Below are positions 47,020 through 56,165 of a stretch of DNA of 64,000 nucleotides, piece by piece. The notes below the pieces were generated by a model. It saw only the letters and a program-made list of their open reading frames with translations. It was not told the DNA's origin and did not search any database. Source of the DNA: Salinisphaera sp. GTDB taxonomy: Bacteria > Pseudomonadota > Gammaproteobacteria > Nevskiales > Salinisphaeraceae. The translations under genes and the position numbers were made by a program. The stretch covers positions 30,604 through 94,603 of the forward strand of contig NZ_PBYA01000042.1 of assembly GCF_002729955.1 (NCBI RefSeq), written 5' to 3'. Positions within the stretch are counted from its first letter, which is position 1, and every line of letters starts with the position of its first letter.

Positions 47020-48165
47020 TTACTGGTTTTCGAGTTCGGCAAGCGCCTGTTCGCGGCGCTCGCTCCAGAGCTCGGCGAACTCGTCTTCGGGCAGATCCGA
47101 GTTCTCGGCCATCATGTCGCTCCAGGCCGCCCTTAGGGCGTTAAGACGCGCCAGCCGGGCTTCGTTCCACTGCGCCGAGTCCTCGCTCCAAACGCCGATT
47201 TCCTTGAGATAGCGAATCGAGCCCGGGTGAAACGGTGCATCGATCGGCGGTACCGCCGCGTCTTCGATCGCATAGCGCGATGCGGTGGAGGTGGCGTTCT
47301 TGTAGATATCGTAGGTCTCGTCGAGCGCCTTGGTCAGGGCATAGGCGGTGTCGTCGTCCATGTCCGCGCGTACGGTCAGCACCGGATAGCGATAGGCCAT
47401 GAGCTGGGCGGGGTTGTCTTTCGACAGACCGGCACCCTGGGTTTCCGAAACCGGCTTGAACAGCGGCGCGATGTTGTTGAGCCGTTCCCAGCCCGCGGCG
47501 TCCTCGGGATCGAGATCGAGCCACTTGATACCGCGCGGCGATTCGGCCAGCTCGTACATCTGCCCGGTCGCGGTCACCGTGCAGGTCACGTCGGCCTTGT
47601 CTTCGGCCACTGAACTCATGGTCGCGGCATAGGTGGGGAAGGTGACCACTTCCACATCGTCGCGGCTGAGCCCGGCAAAGGCGAGCATGGCGTCGCACTT
47701 CAGGCTGCTTGAGGGGTTGGCGGCCGGATAGGCCACCCGCTTGCCCTCGACATCGGCTACCGAGTCGATGTTTTCGTCGGCGGCGACCGCCATGCCAAAC
47801 GAATTGACCTTGCCCATGAGCACGCGCAGATCCTGCGGCCCGAAACGCGGCGTGGCGAAATCGAACAGGCCTTCGGTGGCAAAGAAGGTTTCGTTGCCCA
47901 GAAAGCCGATATCAGCCCGGTCGTTGAAGATCGGCTGCAGGCGCCCGATGGCCGAGCCCGAAGGCTGGATGCGTACGCGCATGCCGTATTTGCGACCGAA
48001 GGCATCGGCAATCGCGGAAGCCTCGGCATAGCCGGAGGCCCCCAGGTCGTAGGATGTCCAGACCATGGTTCGCGGCATGGCCTCGGGCTGGGCAAGCGCC
48101 GCCGTGCTGGAAATCGTCGTCAGGGCCAGGCCCGCCATCAGGCAACGCGCCATTGATCGCAGCAT
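47020..48165 (-). CDS. TAXI-family TRAP transporter solute-binding protein
   Basis: This 381-residue periplasmic binding protein has a Sec signal peptide ending at AALAQP (about residue 26). TAXI features follow: IADAFGRKYGMRVRIQPSGSAIGRLQPI, RADIGFLGNETFFATEGL, VNSFGMAVAADENIDSVADVEGKRVAYP and PFHPGSIRYLKEIGVW. Such proteins deliver organic acids or amino acids to a fused TRAP permease. No permease gene lies next to it, so it is an orphan in this window. Confidence 0.88.
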   Translation of the reverse strand: MLRSMARCLMAGLALTTISSTAALAQPEAMPRTMVWTSYDLGASGYAEASAIADAFGRKYGMRVRIQPSGSAIGRLQPIFNDRADIGFLGNETFFATEGLFDFATPRFGPQDLRVLMGKVNSFGMAVAADENIDSVADVEGKRVAYPAANPSSSLKCDAMLAFAGLSRDDVEVVTFPTYAATMSSVAEDKADVTCTVTATGQMYELAESPRGIKWLDLDPEDAAGWERLNNIAPLFKPVSETQGAGLSKDNPAQLMAYRYPVLTVRADMDDDTAYALTKALDETYDIYKNATSTASRYAIEDAAVPPIDAPFHPGSIRYLKEIGVWSEDSAQWNEARLARLNALRAAWSDMMAENSDLPEDEFAELWSERREQALAELENQ

Positions 48166-48496
48166 AGGTTCTCCTCCCTTCGCTGTGGTTACGTTTTATT
48201 GGAATAACGTTTCACAGACCTTTGCACGAAGCGGGCGCGGGCGCAATTGTCCTTTTCGCTGGAAAGGGCGTGGGTTTCCGATTCGAAAGGATGCGCGGGC
48301 GTCGAGCACACGGGTTTCACTGGCTTCGCAGCGCAGGCCATTGCCAGAGTGTTATCAATCCGGCAACCAAACGGCTGACCAAGTCAGCTGTTTTACAGCG
48401 CCATCGGAAGTAAACGCCGGCCGCTGTCGGTCGTTTATTTCATTCGCTTCACGGCCGTTGACCGCGGCCAGACCGTGAACGATGGGCCGGAGCGGC
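48166..48496. other. Intergenic region with dispersed-repeat copy
   Basis: This 331-bp gene-free stretch lies upstream of the TAXI gene and downstream of the methyltransferase gene. Copy 2 of the dispersed palindromic repeat lies at 48354-48400. The part next to the TAXI gene (48180-48215) is locally AT-richer and may hold its promoter. The open frame through here on the plus strand has no family similarity. Confidence 0.6.
48354..48400 (-). repeat. Dispersed palindromic repeat, copy 2
   Basis: On the minus strand AAAACAGCTGAC-TTG-GTCAGCCGTTT, followed by GGTTGCCGGATTGAT, aligns with the second hairpin and tail of copies 1 and 3. The upstream hairpin seen in the other copies is not recognisable here. 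Confidence 0.7.
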
Positions 48497-49150
48497 TTAA
48501 CGCGGGGCCAGCAGCACCCAGGTCTGGGCATGAATGCCCGGAAACAGCTTCACGCGCTTAAGCACTCGCAGCCCGACCTGCTCCACTTCGGACTCGAAAG
48601 CCGCCCGAGGGATCATTTTCACCCGCACCTTCTTGCCCTTGAGTCGCATGGCGGCCCTCTTGGTCCAGTAATGCAGCGAGCCATCATCGTAATAGGTCAT
48701 CACGATCTGGCGGCCTTCGCCGGCCAGGGTCTGCAAGGCCCGCACCCGCAGTTCGGGATGATGCAGGTGCTGAAACAGGCGTACGCAAAGCGCGCGCCGG
48801 GCCGGCGCGGCCTGTGGCGGCAAGGGCTCGAGCACGTCGGCACGCTCGGCATGGTCCGCGGCGTCGAACCGGTCTTGGTCGCTGTAGATATCGACCATCG
48901 CCTGCGACTGGTCCATGGCGCTGACCTTGAAATCCATCTGCTTGAGCAACGGATAGAAACGGCCGTAGCCACAGGGCAAGTCCACGATATGCCCGTTGCA
49001 GTCCGCCCAGGGGTAGGCAAGAAGACGTTTCGCCAGCCGCTGCTCACGCCATGCCACGAGGCGCTGGAACACGCCGCTGTAGCGTGTCTTTGCATAGCGC
49101 CGACCGGCGTCTTCGCGTTTGAAAGGACGGGTGGAGTCGGCTTGTTGCAC
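48497..49150 (-). CDS. Class I SAM-dependent methyltransferase
   Basis: The 217-residue protein has a Rossmann methyltransferase core. Motif I is HIVDLPCGYGRFYPLLKQ near residue 54, then FKVSAMDQSQAMVDI (acidic residue binding the ribose), LCVRLFQHLHHPE and RQIVMTYYDDGS. The N-terminus is basic (KREDAGRRYAKTRYSG). The substrate is unknown. Nothing in the neighbourhood is informative; the downstream B12 operon is separated by 356 bp. Confidence 0.85.
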   Translation of the reverse strand: MQQADSTRPFKREDAGRRYAKTRYSGVFQRLVAWREQRLAKRLLAYPWADCNGHIVDLPCGYGRFYPLLKQMDFKVSAMDQSQAMVDIYSDQDRFDAADHAERADVLEPLPPQAAPARRALCVRLFQHLHHPELRVRALQTLAGEGRQIVMTYYDDGSLHYWTKRAAMRLKGKKVRVKMIPRAAFESEVEQVGLRVLKRVKLFPGIHAQTWVLLAPR

Positions 49151-49506
49151 GGTACGTCTTCAGTGGAATCCCTGAGTAGACATTACCGGATTCCGCCGCT
49201 TACGTCGGTGTTAACTAAGCAAGCCTGTAAAAACAATCGCGCCAAAGCATCGCCATTGCCAATCAATCCGCTTCAAGCCGCTGTAATTACGTACTTTTAT
49301 AGCATCCTATCTATGCCTACCGCGAATCACGAAAAGCTATGTGTTGCATGGCTCCTACAGTTTTTAATGCTTTCTTAACGCTGCTCGCGCGAACCCAGCA
49401 TTATTCGATATTTATCGGAACCGTAACGTCGATCCGGCGCCGACATGCCTGCGATCACGCCCCAATCCGCCGGGCAAAACCTCATGTCTGGCCCTGCGAT
49501 TGATAG
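49151..49506. other. AT-richer intergenic region, no gene seen
   Basis: This 356-bp stretch lies between the methyltransferase start and the end of the B12 operon (btuF stop at 49507). Base composition drops noticeably at 49200-49420 (runs such as TACTTTTATAGC and GTTTTTAATGC). The methyltransferase promoter and the 3' end of the operon must lie here. I see no convincing hairpin-plus-T terminator and no credible small gene. Confidence 0.55.
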
Positions 49507-50433
49507 TCAGTAGCCGTCTTCGCGAACCCGCGCCAGTTGTCGGCACAGCAAGCTCGCGCCCTCAAGCACCCGCACCGTCGCACGCTGGATCAGATCCGGT
49601 GGCACGAAGAACAGATGCTCGTTCTCGACCGCCTGCAGGCCGGGCCAGTCGCGCCAGTCATCGAGCCAGTCCGGGCGTTCATCACCCATGCCGCTGGCGA
49701 CGATGGCCTCGGGATCGCGCTCGAGCACTGATTCGATGCCGATCCGGGGCGCCAGCGAGACCGCGTCGGCAAAGATATTGCGCCCACCGCACAAACGTAT
49801 GACCTGACCAACGAACTGTTCGCCGGCCAGGGTCTGCAACGGTTCGTCCCAGACTTGATAGAACACGCTCACCGGCGGACGGCTGGCATAGCGCTGGCGT
49901 AGCGAGGCCAGCCGGCGATCGAAGCGCGCCGCCGCCGCGTTCGCCACCTCGGGCGTATTGCCAAGCGCGCCCAGATCGCGAATCGCACGACCGATATCCT
50001 CGAGCTGGCGTGGCCGGTCGACATACACCGGAATGCCGAGCGCTTCGAAGCGGGCCAGCGTGGCCGGATCGCCGCCCTGGCCCGAAGCCCAGGCCACCAC
50101 CAGATCGGGGTTCTTCGCGAGTACCGCTTCGAGACTGATATTGGTATAGCCGCCGACTTGCGGAATCGCCCGTGCCGCCGGCGGGTAATCGCTGTACGAC
50201 ACAGCCCCCACGATACGATCACCCAGCCCGGCGCTATAGAGGTTTTCTACCAGATGGGGGGCGAGCGCGACGATACGCTTCGCCGGCGTGTCCAGGCGTA
50301 CGACTTCACCGCGAAAATCGGTCACTTCGACCGCCGCGGCCATAGCCGACGCTGACCACAGCAGCCCGAACAGCATCGTCACGGCAAACATCAGTGCTTT
50401 GCTGCCCCGTCTCGAGCGTATAAAAATCGACAT
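49507..50433 (-). CDS. btuF: Cobalamin-type periplasmic binding protein (BtuF-like)
   Basis: This periplasmic substrate-binding protein of a B12/iron-complex type ABC importer has 308 residues from the ATG at 50433 (MSIFIRSRRGSKALMF). The signal peptide ends near SAMAAAVEV (about residue 33). The BtuF-like core is RIVALAPHLVENLYSAGLGDRIVGAVSYSDYP, GYTNISLEAVLAKNPDLVVAW, GIPVYVDRP and LCGGRNIFADA. It overlaps cobD by one base (TGATG) and is the last gene of the operon. Confidence 0.9.
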   Translation of the reverse strand: MSIFIRSRRGSKALMFAVTMLFGLLWSASAMAAAVEVTDFRGEVVRLDTPAKRIVALAPHLVENLYSAGLGDRIVGAVSYSDYPPAARAIPQVGGYTNISLEAVLAKNPDLVVAWASGQGGDPATLARFEALGIPVYVDRPRQLEDIGRAIRDLGALGNTPEVANAAAARFDRRLASLRQRYASRPPVSVFYQVWDEPLQTLAGEQFVGQVIRLCGGRNIFADAVSLAPRIGIESVLERDPEAIVASGMGDERPDWLDDWRDWPGLQAVENEHLFFVPPDLIQRATVRVLEGASLLCRQLARVREDGY

Positions 50434-51458
50434 CAGCACAGCCCTCGTCTCGCAATCTCGTTCAATGCCGCCTCCAGCCGCGCCGCCGCCGGCGCATCGC
50501 CGGGCAGGCCGAAACGCAGCCAGCGGCCGTTGTCGCCCAGGCGGGTCCATATCGCCTGTTCGGCCAGTGCCGTATGAACACGGCCGGCTTGCTCGTCCCG
50601 GTCGAAAAACACGCTCACAAACAAGCCGACGGGGGTTACCGCCTGCTGCGAAAAATACCGATTCAGTAGCCCGGTGAGCGACCGTGCAGCGTCGTCGATC
50701 CGGCTTTGCTGGGCCGCCTGCCAGGCGCGATCGACCAGCGCATGCCGACCGATCCAGCGTGCCGGATGGCTCACGCCCCAGGGCTGCAGCTGCTCGGCCA
50801 CGGCTACCGCCATCCTGCCACGGCCGATCATGAAACCCAGCCGCAGCCCGGCGAGACCAAAGAACTTGCCCAGAGAGCGCAGCACGAGCGCGTTGGCCGG
50901 CAGGGTGCGGGTGGCCAGGCCTTCGTTGCAGTCGGCAAATGCGGCATCGACCAGCAGCAGGCCGTTACGTCGGTCGAGCTCACCGGCCAGCGCACACAGG
51001 CTTTCGATATCAGCGCGTTCGCCGGTGGGATTGTTCGGACTGATGACCACGGCGTGGTCGAGCGTTTCCACAAGCGTGAAAAGCCCCGGCAAATCGTCGT
51101 AGGCCACGACCTCGTGCCCAGCCATGGCCCAGGCGCGGCCATGTTCGGCATAGCCCACGGCCGGCACGCCCACACGCCCCGGCCCGCTATGCGCCGAGAT
51201 GGCCCGGGGCAGCTCGCGGATCGCGAACTGGCTGCCCGGCAGGGCGGTGATCGCATCCGCCCGGGCGCGGTAGTAGTCGGCGGCGGCTGCGATGAGGCCA
51301 TCGTCGGTCTCGGGCAGGCGCGCCCACACATGGGCCGGCACCTCGGGCACGGGATACGACCAGGGCGCAATGCCGGTGGACAGATCCAGCCAGTCGTCCT
51401 CGGCGATGCCGTAGCGACGGCTTGCCTCGATGAGTCTGCCGCCGTGGTTCAACGCCAT
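50433..51458 (-). CDS. cobD: L-threonine-O-3-phosphate decarboxylase (PLP)
   Basis: This PLP enzyme makes (R)-1-amino-2-propanol phosphate, the linker of the B12 nucleotide loop (CobD in Salmonella, CobC in Pseudomonas). The ATG at 51458 gives 341 residues starting MALNHGGRLIEASRRYGI; the open frame running further upstream is out-of-frame sequence of cbiB. LDLSTGIAPWSYPVP opens the fold, ISPNNPTGE is the aminotransferase loop, LLVDAAFAD binds PLP, and SLGKFFGLAGLRLGF holds the Schiff-base Lys. It overlaps cbiB by 10 bp. Confidence 0.93.
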   Translation of the reverse strand: MALNHGGRLIEASRRYGIAEDDWLDLSTGIAPWSYPVPEVPAHVWARLPETDDGLIAAAADYYRARADAITALPGSQFAIRELPRAISAHSGPGRVGVPAVGYAEHGRAWAMAGHEVVAYDDLPGLFTLVETLDHAVVISPNNPTGERADIESLCALAGELDRRNGLLLVDAAFADCNEGLATRTLPANALVLRSLGKFFGLAGLRLGFMIGRGRMAVAVAEQLQPWGVSHPARWIGRHALVDRAWQAAQQSRIDDAARSLTGLLNRYFSQQAVTPVGLFVSVFFDRDEQAGRVHTALAEQAIWTRLGDNGRWLRFGLPGDAPAAARLEAALNEIARRGLC

Positions 51459-52375
51459 AGCGCGTCCAACAATAAGATCGCGGCGATCCAGACCACGAGC
51501 GTGCGCGCAATCATGGCGATCGCCCGCTCGATATCGCCGCCGGCGGCAAACGCACCGCAGCCGAAAACCGGCCGCTGTTGATACACACCGTGGTAAAAGG
51601 CGGCGCCGCCCAGCCGCAAACCCAGCGCGCCGGCGCCGGCACACATCACCGGCCCGGCGTTGGGACTGGCCAAAGCCCGCGCCTGTTGCCGCCAGCAGCG
51701 CAGGGCCCGGCCCGCGTTGCCGACCAGCGCGAACGACAGCGCGGTCAGGCGTGCGCTGGGCCAGTTGGCCAGATCGTCTGCCCGTGCGGCGGCCCAGCCA
51801 AAGCGCCGATAACGCGGCGTACGATAGCCCCACATCGCATCGAGGGTGTTGATTGCCCGATGCGCGACCGCCGCCGCCACCGCGCCGCCCGGGCCCGCCG
51901 CCAGGCCGCCGGCGGCGAACCAGAACAGCGTGGCATGCACGCCGTCGCCGGCGTTTTCCAGCAGCGATTCGAGCGCGGCCCGACGAACCGCGGCCACGTC
52001 CATGCACGCCGTATCGCGGCTGACCAGACAGGCCACCGCACGCCGTGCGCCGGCCACATCGCCGGCCGCCAGCGCCGTTTCGACCGCGCGGGTATGGGCC
52101 TTGAGGCTGTGCCAGGCGATACACAGCCAGAGCACGACTGTCGCGACCAGCCAACCCGCAAGCGGCGCCAGCGCCCAGACCGCCATGCCGGCCGCGGCCG
52201 CCGGTGGCACCACCAGCACGAGCCAGGCCAGCGCGCCGGCCCAGCGACGGCGCGGCAGGCGCCGATCCAACGCCGTCGCCAGTCGACCAAAACCCACCAA
52301 CGGATGACCCGCTCGTGGCTCACCCAGCAAGGCGTCGAGTGCCAGGCCGGCGACGACCGCCAGGGTCAGCTCCAT
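51449..52375 (-). CDS. cbiB: Adenosylcobinamide-phosphate synthase
   Basis: This inner-membrane enzyme attaches aminopropanol (phosphate) to adenosylcobyric acid. The ATG at 52375 (MELTLAVVAGLALDALLGEP) gives 308 residues. Conserved features are DALLGEPRAGHPLVGFGR, the ARRAVACLVSRDT segment, ESLLENAGDGVHATLFWFAAGG and DDLANWPSARLTAL. The frame remains open upstream through cobS, but that part is a shadow. It overlaps cobS and cobD by 10 bp each. Confidence 0.94.
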   Translation of the reverse strand: MELTLAVVAGLALDALLGEPRAGHPLVGFGRLATALDRRLPRRRWAGALAWLVLVVPPAAAAGMAVWALAPLAGWLVATVVLWLCIAWHSLKAHTRAVETALAAGDVAGARRAVACLVSRDTACMDVAAVRRAALESLLENAGDGVHATLFWFAAGGLAAGPGGAVAAAVAHRAINTLDAMWGYRTPRYRRFGWAAARADDLANWPSARLTALSFALVGNAGRALRCWRQQARALASPNAGPVMCAGAGALGLRLGGAAFYHGVYQQRPVFGCGAFAAGGDIERAIAMIARTLVVWIAAILLLDALWR

Positions 52376-53145
52376 GGGCCGACCGACAACGCCGCCGCGA
52401 CCAGCGCGGTCGTTTCCACCAGCTCGATCAGCGCGCCGACCACGTCGCCGGTATAGCCACCGATACGTCGCTGCCAGAGCGCACGCCAGAACATACCCAC
52501 CGCGAGCGCGGCCAGCATGGCGACAACGCCGAGCGCCACACCCGCGAACGCCAGCGTCAAACCGGCAACGATCGCGGCCATCACCCAGGCATCGCGACGC
52601 GATAGATTCAGCGCCAGCGTGCTGGCCAGGCCTTCGCGACGCCGGTAGCGGGTGCTGGCCATGAGCAGACAGGCGGCAGTACGGGCGAGCACGGCGGCCA
52701 CCAGCAACGCTGGCCCCACCTGCGGCCACAGCGCGATCAAGGCCGCGCTCTTGAGGGCGAGCATCAGCACCAGCGCGACCACCGCCATCGGCCCCGCGGC
52801 CGGGTCTTTCATGACGGCGAGCGTACGCTCGGGGTCGCTGCGACCGTGGCCGGCGAACAGGCCGTCGACACAGTCGGCCAGTCCGTCGAGGTGCAGCGCG
52901 CCGGTGAGCACGACCCACAACGCCACCACCAGCCCTGCCCCCAGCACGGCATCGACCGCCTGCAACGCCGTGGCCACCCCCGCCAGCGCCGCGCCGATCA
53001 CAAGCCCGACCAGCGGATAACACAGCACCGAGCGACCCGAATCGGTCGCCGAGACCGGCGCGGCGATCAGCCGGCCCATGGGCAGCGTGGTGAGCAGGCC
53101 AAAGGCCAGCCATAGCGGCTGCAGGAACGCGTTCACCGATCGCAT
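52366..53145 (-). CDS. cobS: Adenosylcobinamide-GDP ribazoletransferase
   Basis: This integral membrane enzyme joins adenosylcobinamide-GDP with alpha-ribazole (phosphate) to close the nucleotide loop; 259 residues with multiple membrane helices. The active-site signature is GALHLDGLADCVDGLFAG near residue 83, followed by MKDPAAGPMAVVAL and the C-terminal RIGGYTGDVVGALIELVET. It overlaps cbiB and cobC, as expected in this compact operon. Confidence 0.95.
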   Translation of the reverse strand: MRSVNAFLQPLWLAFGLLTTLPMGRLIAAPVSATDSGRSVLCYPLVGLVIGAALAGVATALQAVDAVLGAGLVVALWVVLTGALHLDGLADCVDGLFAGHGRSDPERTLAVMKDPAAGPMAVVALVLMLALKSAALIALWPQVGPALLVAAVLARTAACLLMASTRYRRREGLASTLALNLSRRDAWVMAAIVAGLTLAFAGVALGVVAMLAALAVGMFWRALWQRRIGGYTGDVVGALIELVETTALVAAALSVGPWS

Positions 53146-53768
53146 GACGAGGCCGCGCCGAAGTCGATGTTGTGGGCCACCAGCTGGGTAAGATCCCGCC
53201 CGTCGTTGTGCACCACGCGCAGCCGCGTGAGACAGGCATAGGGCACTTCGATACGGTGCATGGCCGCCGCCGGCATGGCGAGCAGGTCGGCCAGCAGGGC
53301 GCGTATCAGCCCGCCGTGGGCCATCAGCACCAGATGCCGGCCGGCATGGGCACGTACGGCCTCGTCGAAGGCGGCCCGGGCGCGGGCGCGCAGCTCACAC
53401 AGGGCTTCGCCGCCCGGCGGGCCGTTGTGCTCGGGGTCGTCGAACCAGGCCTGGGCGGCGTCGCGATCCTGCTGCCAGACCTCTGCCACCGGTCGGCCTT
53501 CCCATTGGCCGAAATCGATTTCGCGCAGGCGCGTATCGATATCGATGGAAAGCCCGCGCGCGGCCGCCAGCCGCTCGGCAAAGAACCGACAGCGACGCAG
53601 CGGCGATGCGATAACGTGTTGCCAGCCCGGCTGCGCATCGGCCTGGGCCTGCATACGCGCCAGCCCCGCCTCGGACAGCGCCACGTCCAGGCTGCCGCGA
53701 AAGATCGGCCCGCCTTCGCATTCGCCGTGGCGCAGCAGGTCGACGAGCGTGGTCGTGGATTCAGCCAT
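53133..53768 (-). CDS. cobC: Alpha-ribazole phosphatase (histidine phosphatase family)
   Basis: This 211-residue histidine phosphatase removes the 5'-phosphate of alpha-ribazole phosphate or of adenosylcobalamin phosphate. The phosphohistidine motif is LLRHGECEGG near residue 13. Then come IASPLRRC, LREIDFGQWEG and LVLMAHGGLIRALL, with the second catalytic His. The activity assignment rests mainly on its place between cobS and cobT. Confidence 0.9.
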   Translation of the reverse strand: MAESTTTLVDLLRHGECEGGPIFRGSLDVALSEAGLARMQAQADAQPGWQHVIASPLRRCRFFAERLAAARGLSIDIDTRLREIDFGQWEGRPVAEVWQQDRDAAQAWFDDPEHNGPPGGEALCELRARARAAFDEAVRAHAGRHLVLMAHGGLIRALLADLLAMPAAAMHRIEVPYACLTRLRVVHNDGRDLTQLVAHNIDFGAASSCDR

Positions 53769-54822
53769 CGCGGTTTGTCACCCCGGCTTCGTCGAAGGTG
53801 GCCATGCCGGCATGCAGGGCGAGCGCATCGCCGATCACCGCCAGCGCCAGGGCCGCGCCACTGCCTTCGCCAAGCCGCATGTCCAGATCGAGAAGCGGCC
53901 TTGCCTGGAGGATGTCGAGCAGCAAATACCGATGCCCGGCTTCGGCCGAGCGGTGCCCGAACAGCTGCCACTGCGCACAGCCCGGCGCGATCTCGCGGGC
54001 GCATAGCGCCGCCACGCTGGCGATGAAACCATCCACCAGCACCGGTACGCCGGCCTGGGCCGCGGCCACGAAGGCGCCGGTCAGTGCGGCGATTTCGAAG
54101 CCGCCCACACAGCGCAGTATCGACAGCGCCCGTGCCGAGCCGTCGACGCCGTCCCAGCTCGTACGATGCCGGGCCAGTCCTGCTTCGACTACCGCCTGCT
54201 TGCGCGCCAGCCCGGCGGCGTCGATCCCGGTGCCATGGCCCACCACCTGTCCTGGCGTGGCGCCGGTCAGCCCGGCCAGCACCGCCGCCGCGCTGGTGGT
54301 ATTGCCGATGCCCATCTCACCGCCGATGAACAGCTGCGCGGCGGCACTCACGCGTTCGCGCCCGGCCTGCAGGGCCTGTGCGAGTTCCTCCGCCTGCATG
54401 GCCGCCTGTTCGGTGAAATCGGCGGTGCCGGGGCGAATACGGGCATCGATCACCTGTGCGCCATCGGCCGGCGGGGCCACGGCGCCCAGGTCGACGATCG
54501 AAAGTCGTGCACCGTGGCGGCGTGCCAGCACGCAGATCGCCGCGCCGCCGGCAGCGAAGTTGGCGATCATCTGGCCGGTCACGGCCTGATCGAATGCCGA
54601 CACGCCACGCGCTGCCACGCCGTGGTCGGCGGCGAAGACGACGATATCGATATCGTCGAGCACGGGTACGCTCTGGCCCTGCCAGCCGGCGAACGACTCG
54701 GCCAGACCTTCGAGACGGCCAAGCGAACCGGGCGGCTTGGTGAGCATGGCCTGGCGGGCACGCGCACCGGCCCGTGCCGCTTCATCAATCGGGGCGATCG
54801 GCTCTTGTAGCCAGTCGGTCAT
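53761..54822 (-). CDS. cobT: Nicotinate-nucleotide--dimethylbenzimidazole phosphoribosyltransferase
   Basis: This enzyme activates the lower ligand base by transferring phosphoribose from nicotinate mononucleotide. The 353 residues carry TKPPGSLGRLEGLAESFAG, FAADHGVAARGVSAF, GEMGIGNTTSAAAVLAGL, VGHGTGID and the C-terminal RLGEGSGAALALAV, with the catalytic Glu near residue 320. The length is typical. It overlaps cobU (4 bp) and cobC (8 bp). Confidence 0.95.
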   Translation of the reverse strand: MTDWLQEPIAPIDEAARAGARARQAMLTKPPGSLGRLEGLAESFAGWQGQSVPVLDDIDIVVFAADHGVAARGVSAFDQAVTGQMIANFAAGGAAICVLARRHGARLSIVDLGAVAPPADGAQVIDARIRPGTADFTEQAAMQAEELAQALQAGRERVSAAAQLFIGGEMGIGNTTSAAAVLAGLTGATPGQVVGHGTGIDAAGLARKQAVVEAGLARHRTSWDGVDGSARALSILRCVGGFEIAALTGAFVAAAQAGVPVLVDGFIASVAALCAREIAPGCAQWQLFGHRSAEAGHRYLLLDILQARPLLDLDMRLGEGSGAALALAVIGDALALHAGMATFDEAGVTNRDG

Positions 54823-55346
54823 GCACCGTTCTCCTTGAGCGTGAGTGGCAGGCCCGCCACCACCAGAGTGACCGTATCGCAGCGCGCCGCCAGCGCCTGG
54901 TGCAGCCGCCCGGCCTCGTCGGCGAAACGCCGCGACAGCGCGCCCAGCGGCACGATGCCGGAACCGACCTCGTTGGACACGAAGATCAGCTTGGCCCGGC
55001 TGTCGTCGACCGCCGCGAGCAGGGCGTCACGTTCCTCGGGCCATGTCGGCGAGACCGTGTCTTCGGCCAGACAATTGCTCAGCCACAGCGTCAGGCAATC
55101 GACGAGAATACAGCGGTCGGGGCCGTCCAGCCGGCGCAGGCAGGCGCCCAGGTCGCGCGGGGCTTCCACGGTCTGCCAGCACGCATCCCGCTCGTCACGA
55201 TGATGCTGGATTCGCGCCGCCATTTCCGTGTCGCCGGCCTGGGCGGTGGCCACATAAAACCATTGCGATACGGCCAGCGACAGCGCCCGCGTTTCGGCAT
55301 GACGGCTCTTGCCGCTGCGCGTGCCGCCCAGCAACAGCTCTTTCAT
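54819..55346 (-). CDS. cobU: Adenosylcobinamide kinase / adenosylcobinamide-phosphate guanylyltransferase
   Basis: This bifunctional enzyme phosphorylates adenosylcobinamide and transfers GMP to it. The ATG at 55346 (MKELLLGGTRSGKSRHAE) gives 175 residues. The P-loop is GGTRSGKS at residues 7-14, HHRDERDACWQTVEAP is the family-specific segment with the guanylylated His, then LVDCLTLWLSN and FVSNEVGSGIVP follow. It is separated from the ATPase gene upstream by 33 bp, one of the few gaps in the operon. Confidence 0.95.
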   Translation of the reverse strand: MKELLLGGTRSGKSRHAETRALSLAVSQWFYVATAQAGDTEMAARIQHHRDERDACWQTVEAPRDLGACLRRLDGPDRCILVDCLTLWLSNCLAEDTVSPTWPEERDALLAAVDDSRAKLIFVSNEVGSGIVPLGALSRRFADEAGRLHQALAARCDTVTLVVAGLPLTLKENGA

Positions 55347-55379
55347 TGCACGCACTCCTGAGCACCGGAACCCCATCGT

Positions 55380-56165
55380 TCAGCCATGCAGCACCACCGG
55401 CGTCTGGCTGTCGGGATGAACGATCACCCGGGTTCGGGTATCGAACAGCCGCTGCATACCCTCGGCGGTGACCACCTCGGCCGGCGTGCCGGCTGCGATG
55501 GTGCGACCCTCCCGCAGGGCCAGCATACGATCGGCATAGCGCGCTGCGAGGCTGATGTCGTGCAGCACGCTCACCACCGCCACGCCGCGGGCTGCCAGCG
55601 CCGCCACTTCGCGCATCACGAGGCGCTGGTGGCCCAGATCGAGCGCGGCCACCGGCTCGTCGAGCAGCAGCAGCCGGTCGCCGGCATCCTCCGCCCGCCA
55701 GATCTGGCTCATGACCCGGGCCAGCTGTACGCGCTGCTTCTCGCCGCCGGAGAGCTGCGTATAGGCCCGCTCGCGCAGGTGGGCGATATCGCAGGCCGCA
55801 AGCGTTTGCGCCACGATGTCGCGGTCGGCCACGCTGCCCGAGGCATGTGGGCCGCGGCCCAGGCGCACCACCTCGGCCACGGTGAACGGAAAACCCAGAG
55901 CGCTGGCCTGGGGCAGCAGCGCGACCCGACAGGCGCGCTCGCGTGCCGGCCAATCCGCCAATGCCCGACCGGCGAGTCGGATCGACCCGGCCGCAGGCGC
56001 CACATCGCCGATCAGGGCATGAATGAGCGTCGACTTGCCGGCGCCGTTCGGTCCGATCACGGCCAGATGTTGTCCGGCCGCCAATACGAACTCGACCGCC
56101 TCGACCACGGTTCGACCGCCCGCGGTCAGAGCCAGACCTTCGACTTCGAGCAGCCGCTCGCTCAT
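55380..56165 (-). CDS. ABC transporter ATP-binding protein (BtuD/HmuV-like)
   Basis: This is the ATPase of a FecCD-type importer, 261 residues from the ATG at 56165 ([18 protein letters not shown]). Walker A is GPNGAGKST at residues 38-46, the Q-loop is LLPQASALGFPFTV, the signature LSGGEKQRVQLARV, Walker B LLLLDEPVAALD and the switch His in SVLHDISLAARY. In sequence it resembles haemin-type ATPases (HmuV). Its location in the B12 operon and the BtuF-like binding protein argue for corrinoid uptake. It overlaps the permease as ATGA. Confidence 0.9.
   Translation of the reverse strand: MSERLLEVEGLALTAGGRTVVEAVEFVLAAGQHLAVIGPNGAGKSTLIHALIGDVAPAAGSIRLAGRALADWPARERACRVALLPQASALGFPFTVAEVVRLGRGPHASGSVADRDIVAQTLAACDIAHLRERAYTQLSGGEKQRVQLARVMSQIWRAEDAGDRLLLLDEPVAALDLGHQRLVMREVAALAARGVAVVSVLHDISLAARYADRMLALREGRTIAAGTPAEVVTAEGMQRLFDTRTRVIVHPDSQTPVVLHG

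Noticed and set aside
48065..48478. 137-codon plus-strand frame in the TAXI/methyltransferase gap
   Set aside because: Overlaps the TAXI gene start on the other strand, includes the dispersed repeat, and shows no protein-family pattern.
51459..52154. Upstream extension of the cobD frame to 573 codons
   Set aside because: That part is the cbiB coding sequence read in another frame; cobD family similarity starts at the ATG at 51458.
52376..53239. Upstream extension of the cbiB frame to 596 codons
   Set aside because: It is a shadow of cobS; CbiB similarity starts at MELTLAVVAG (52375).
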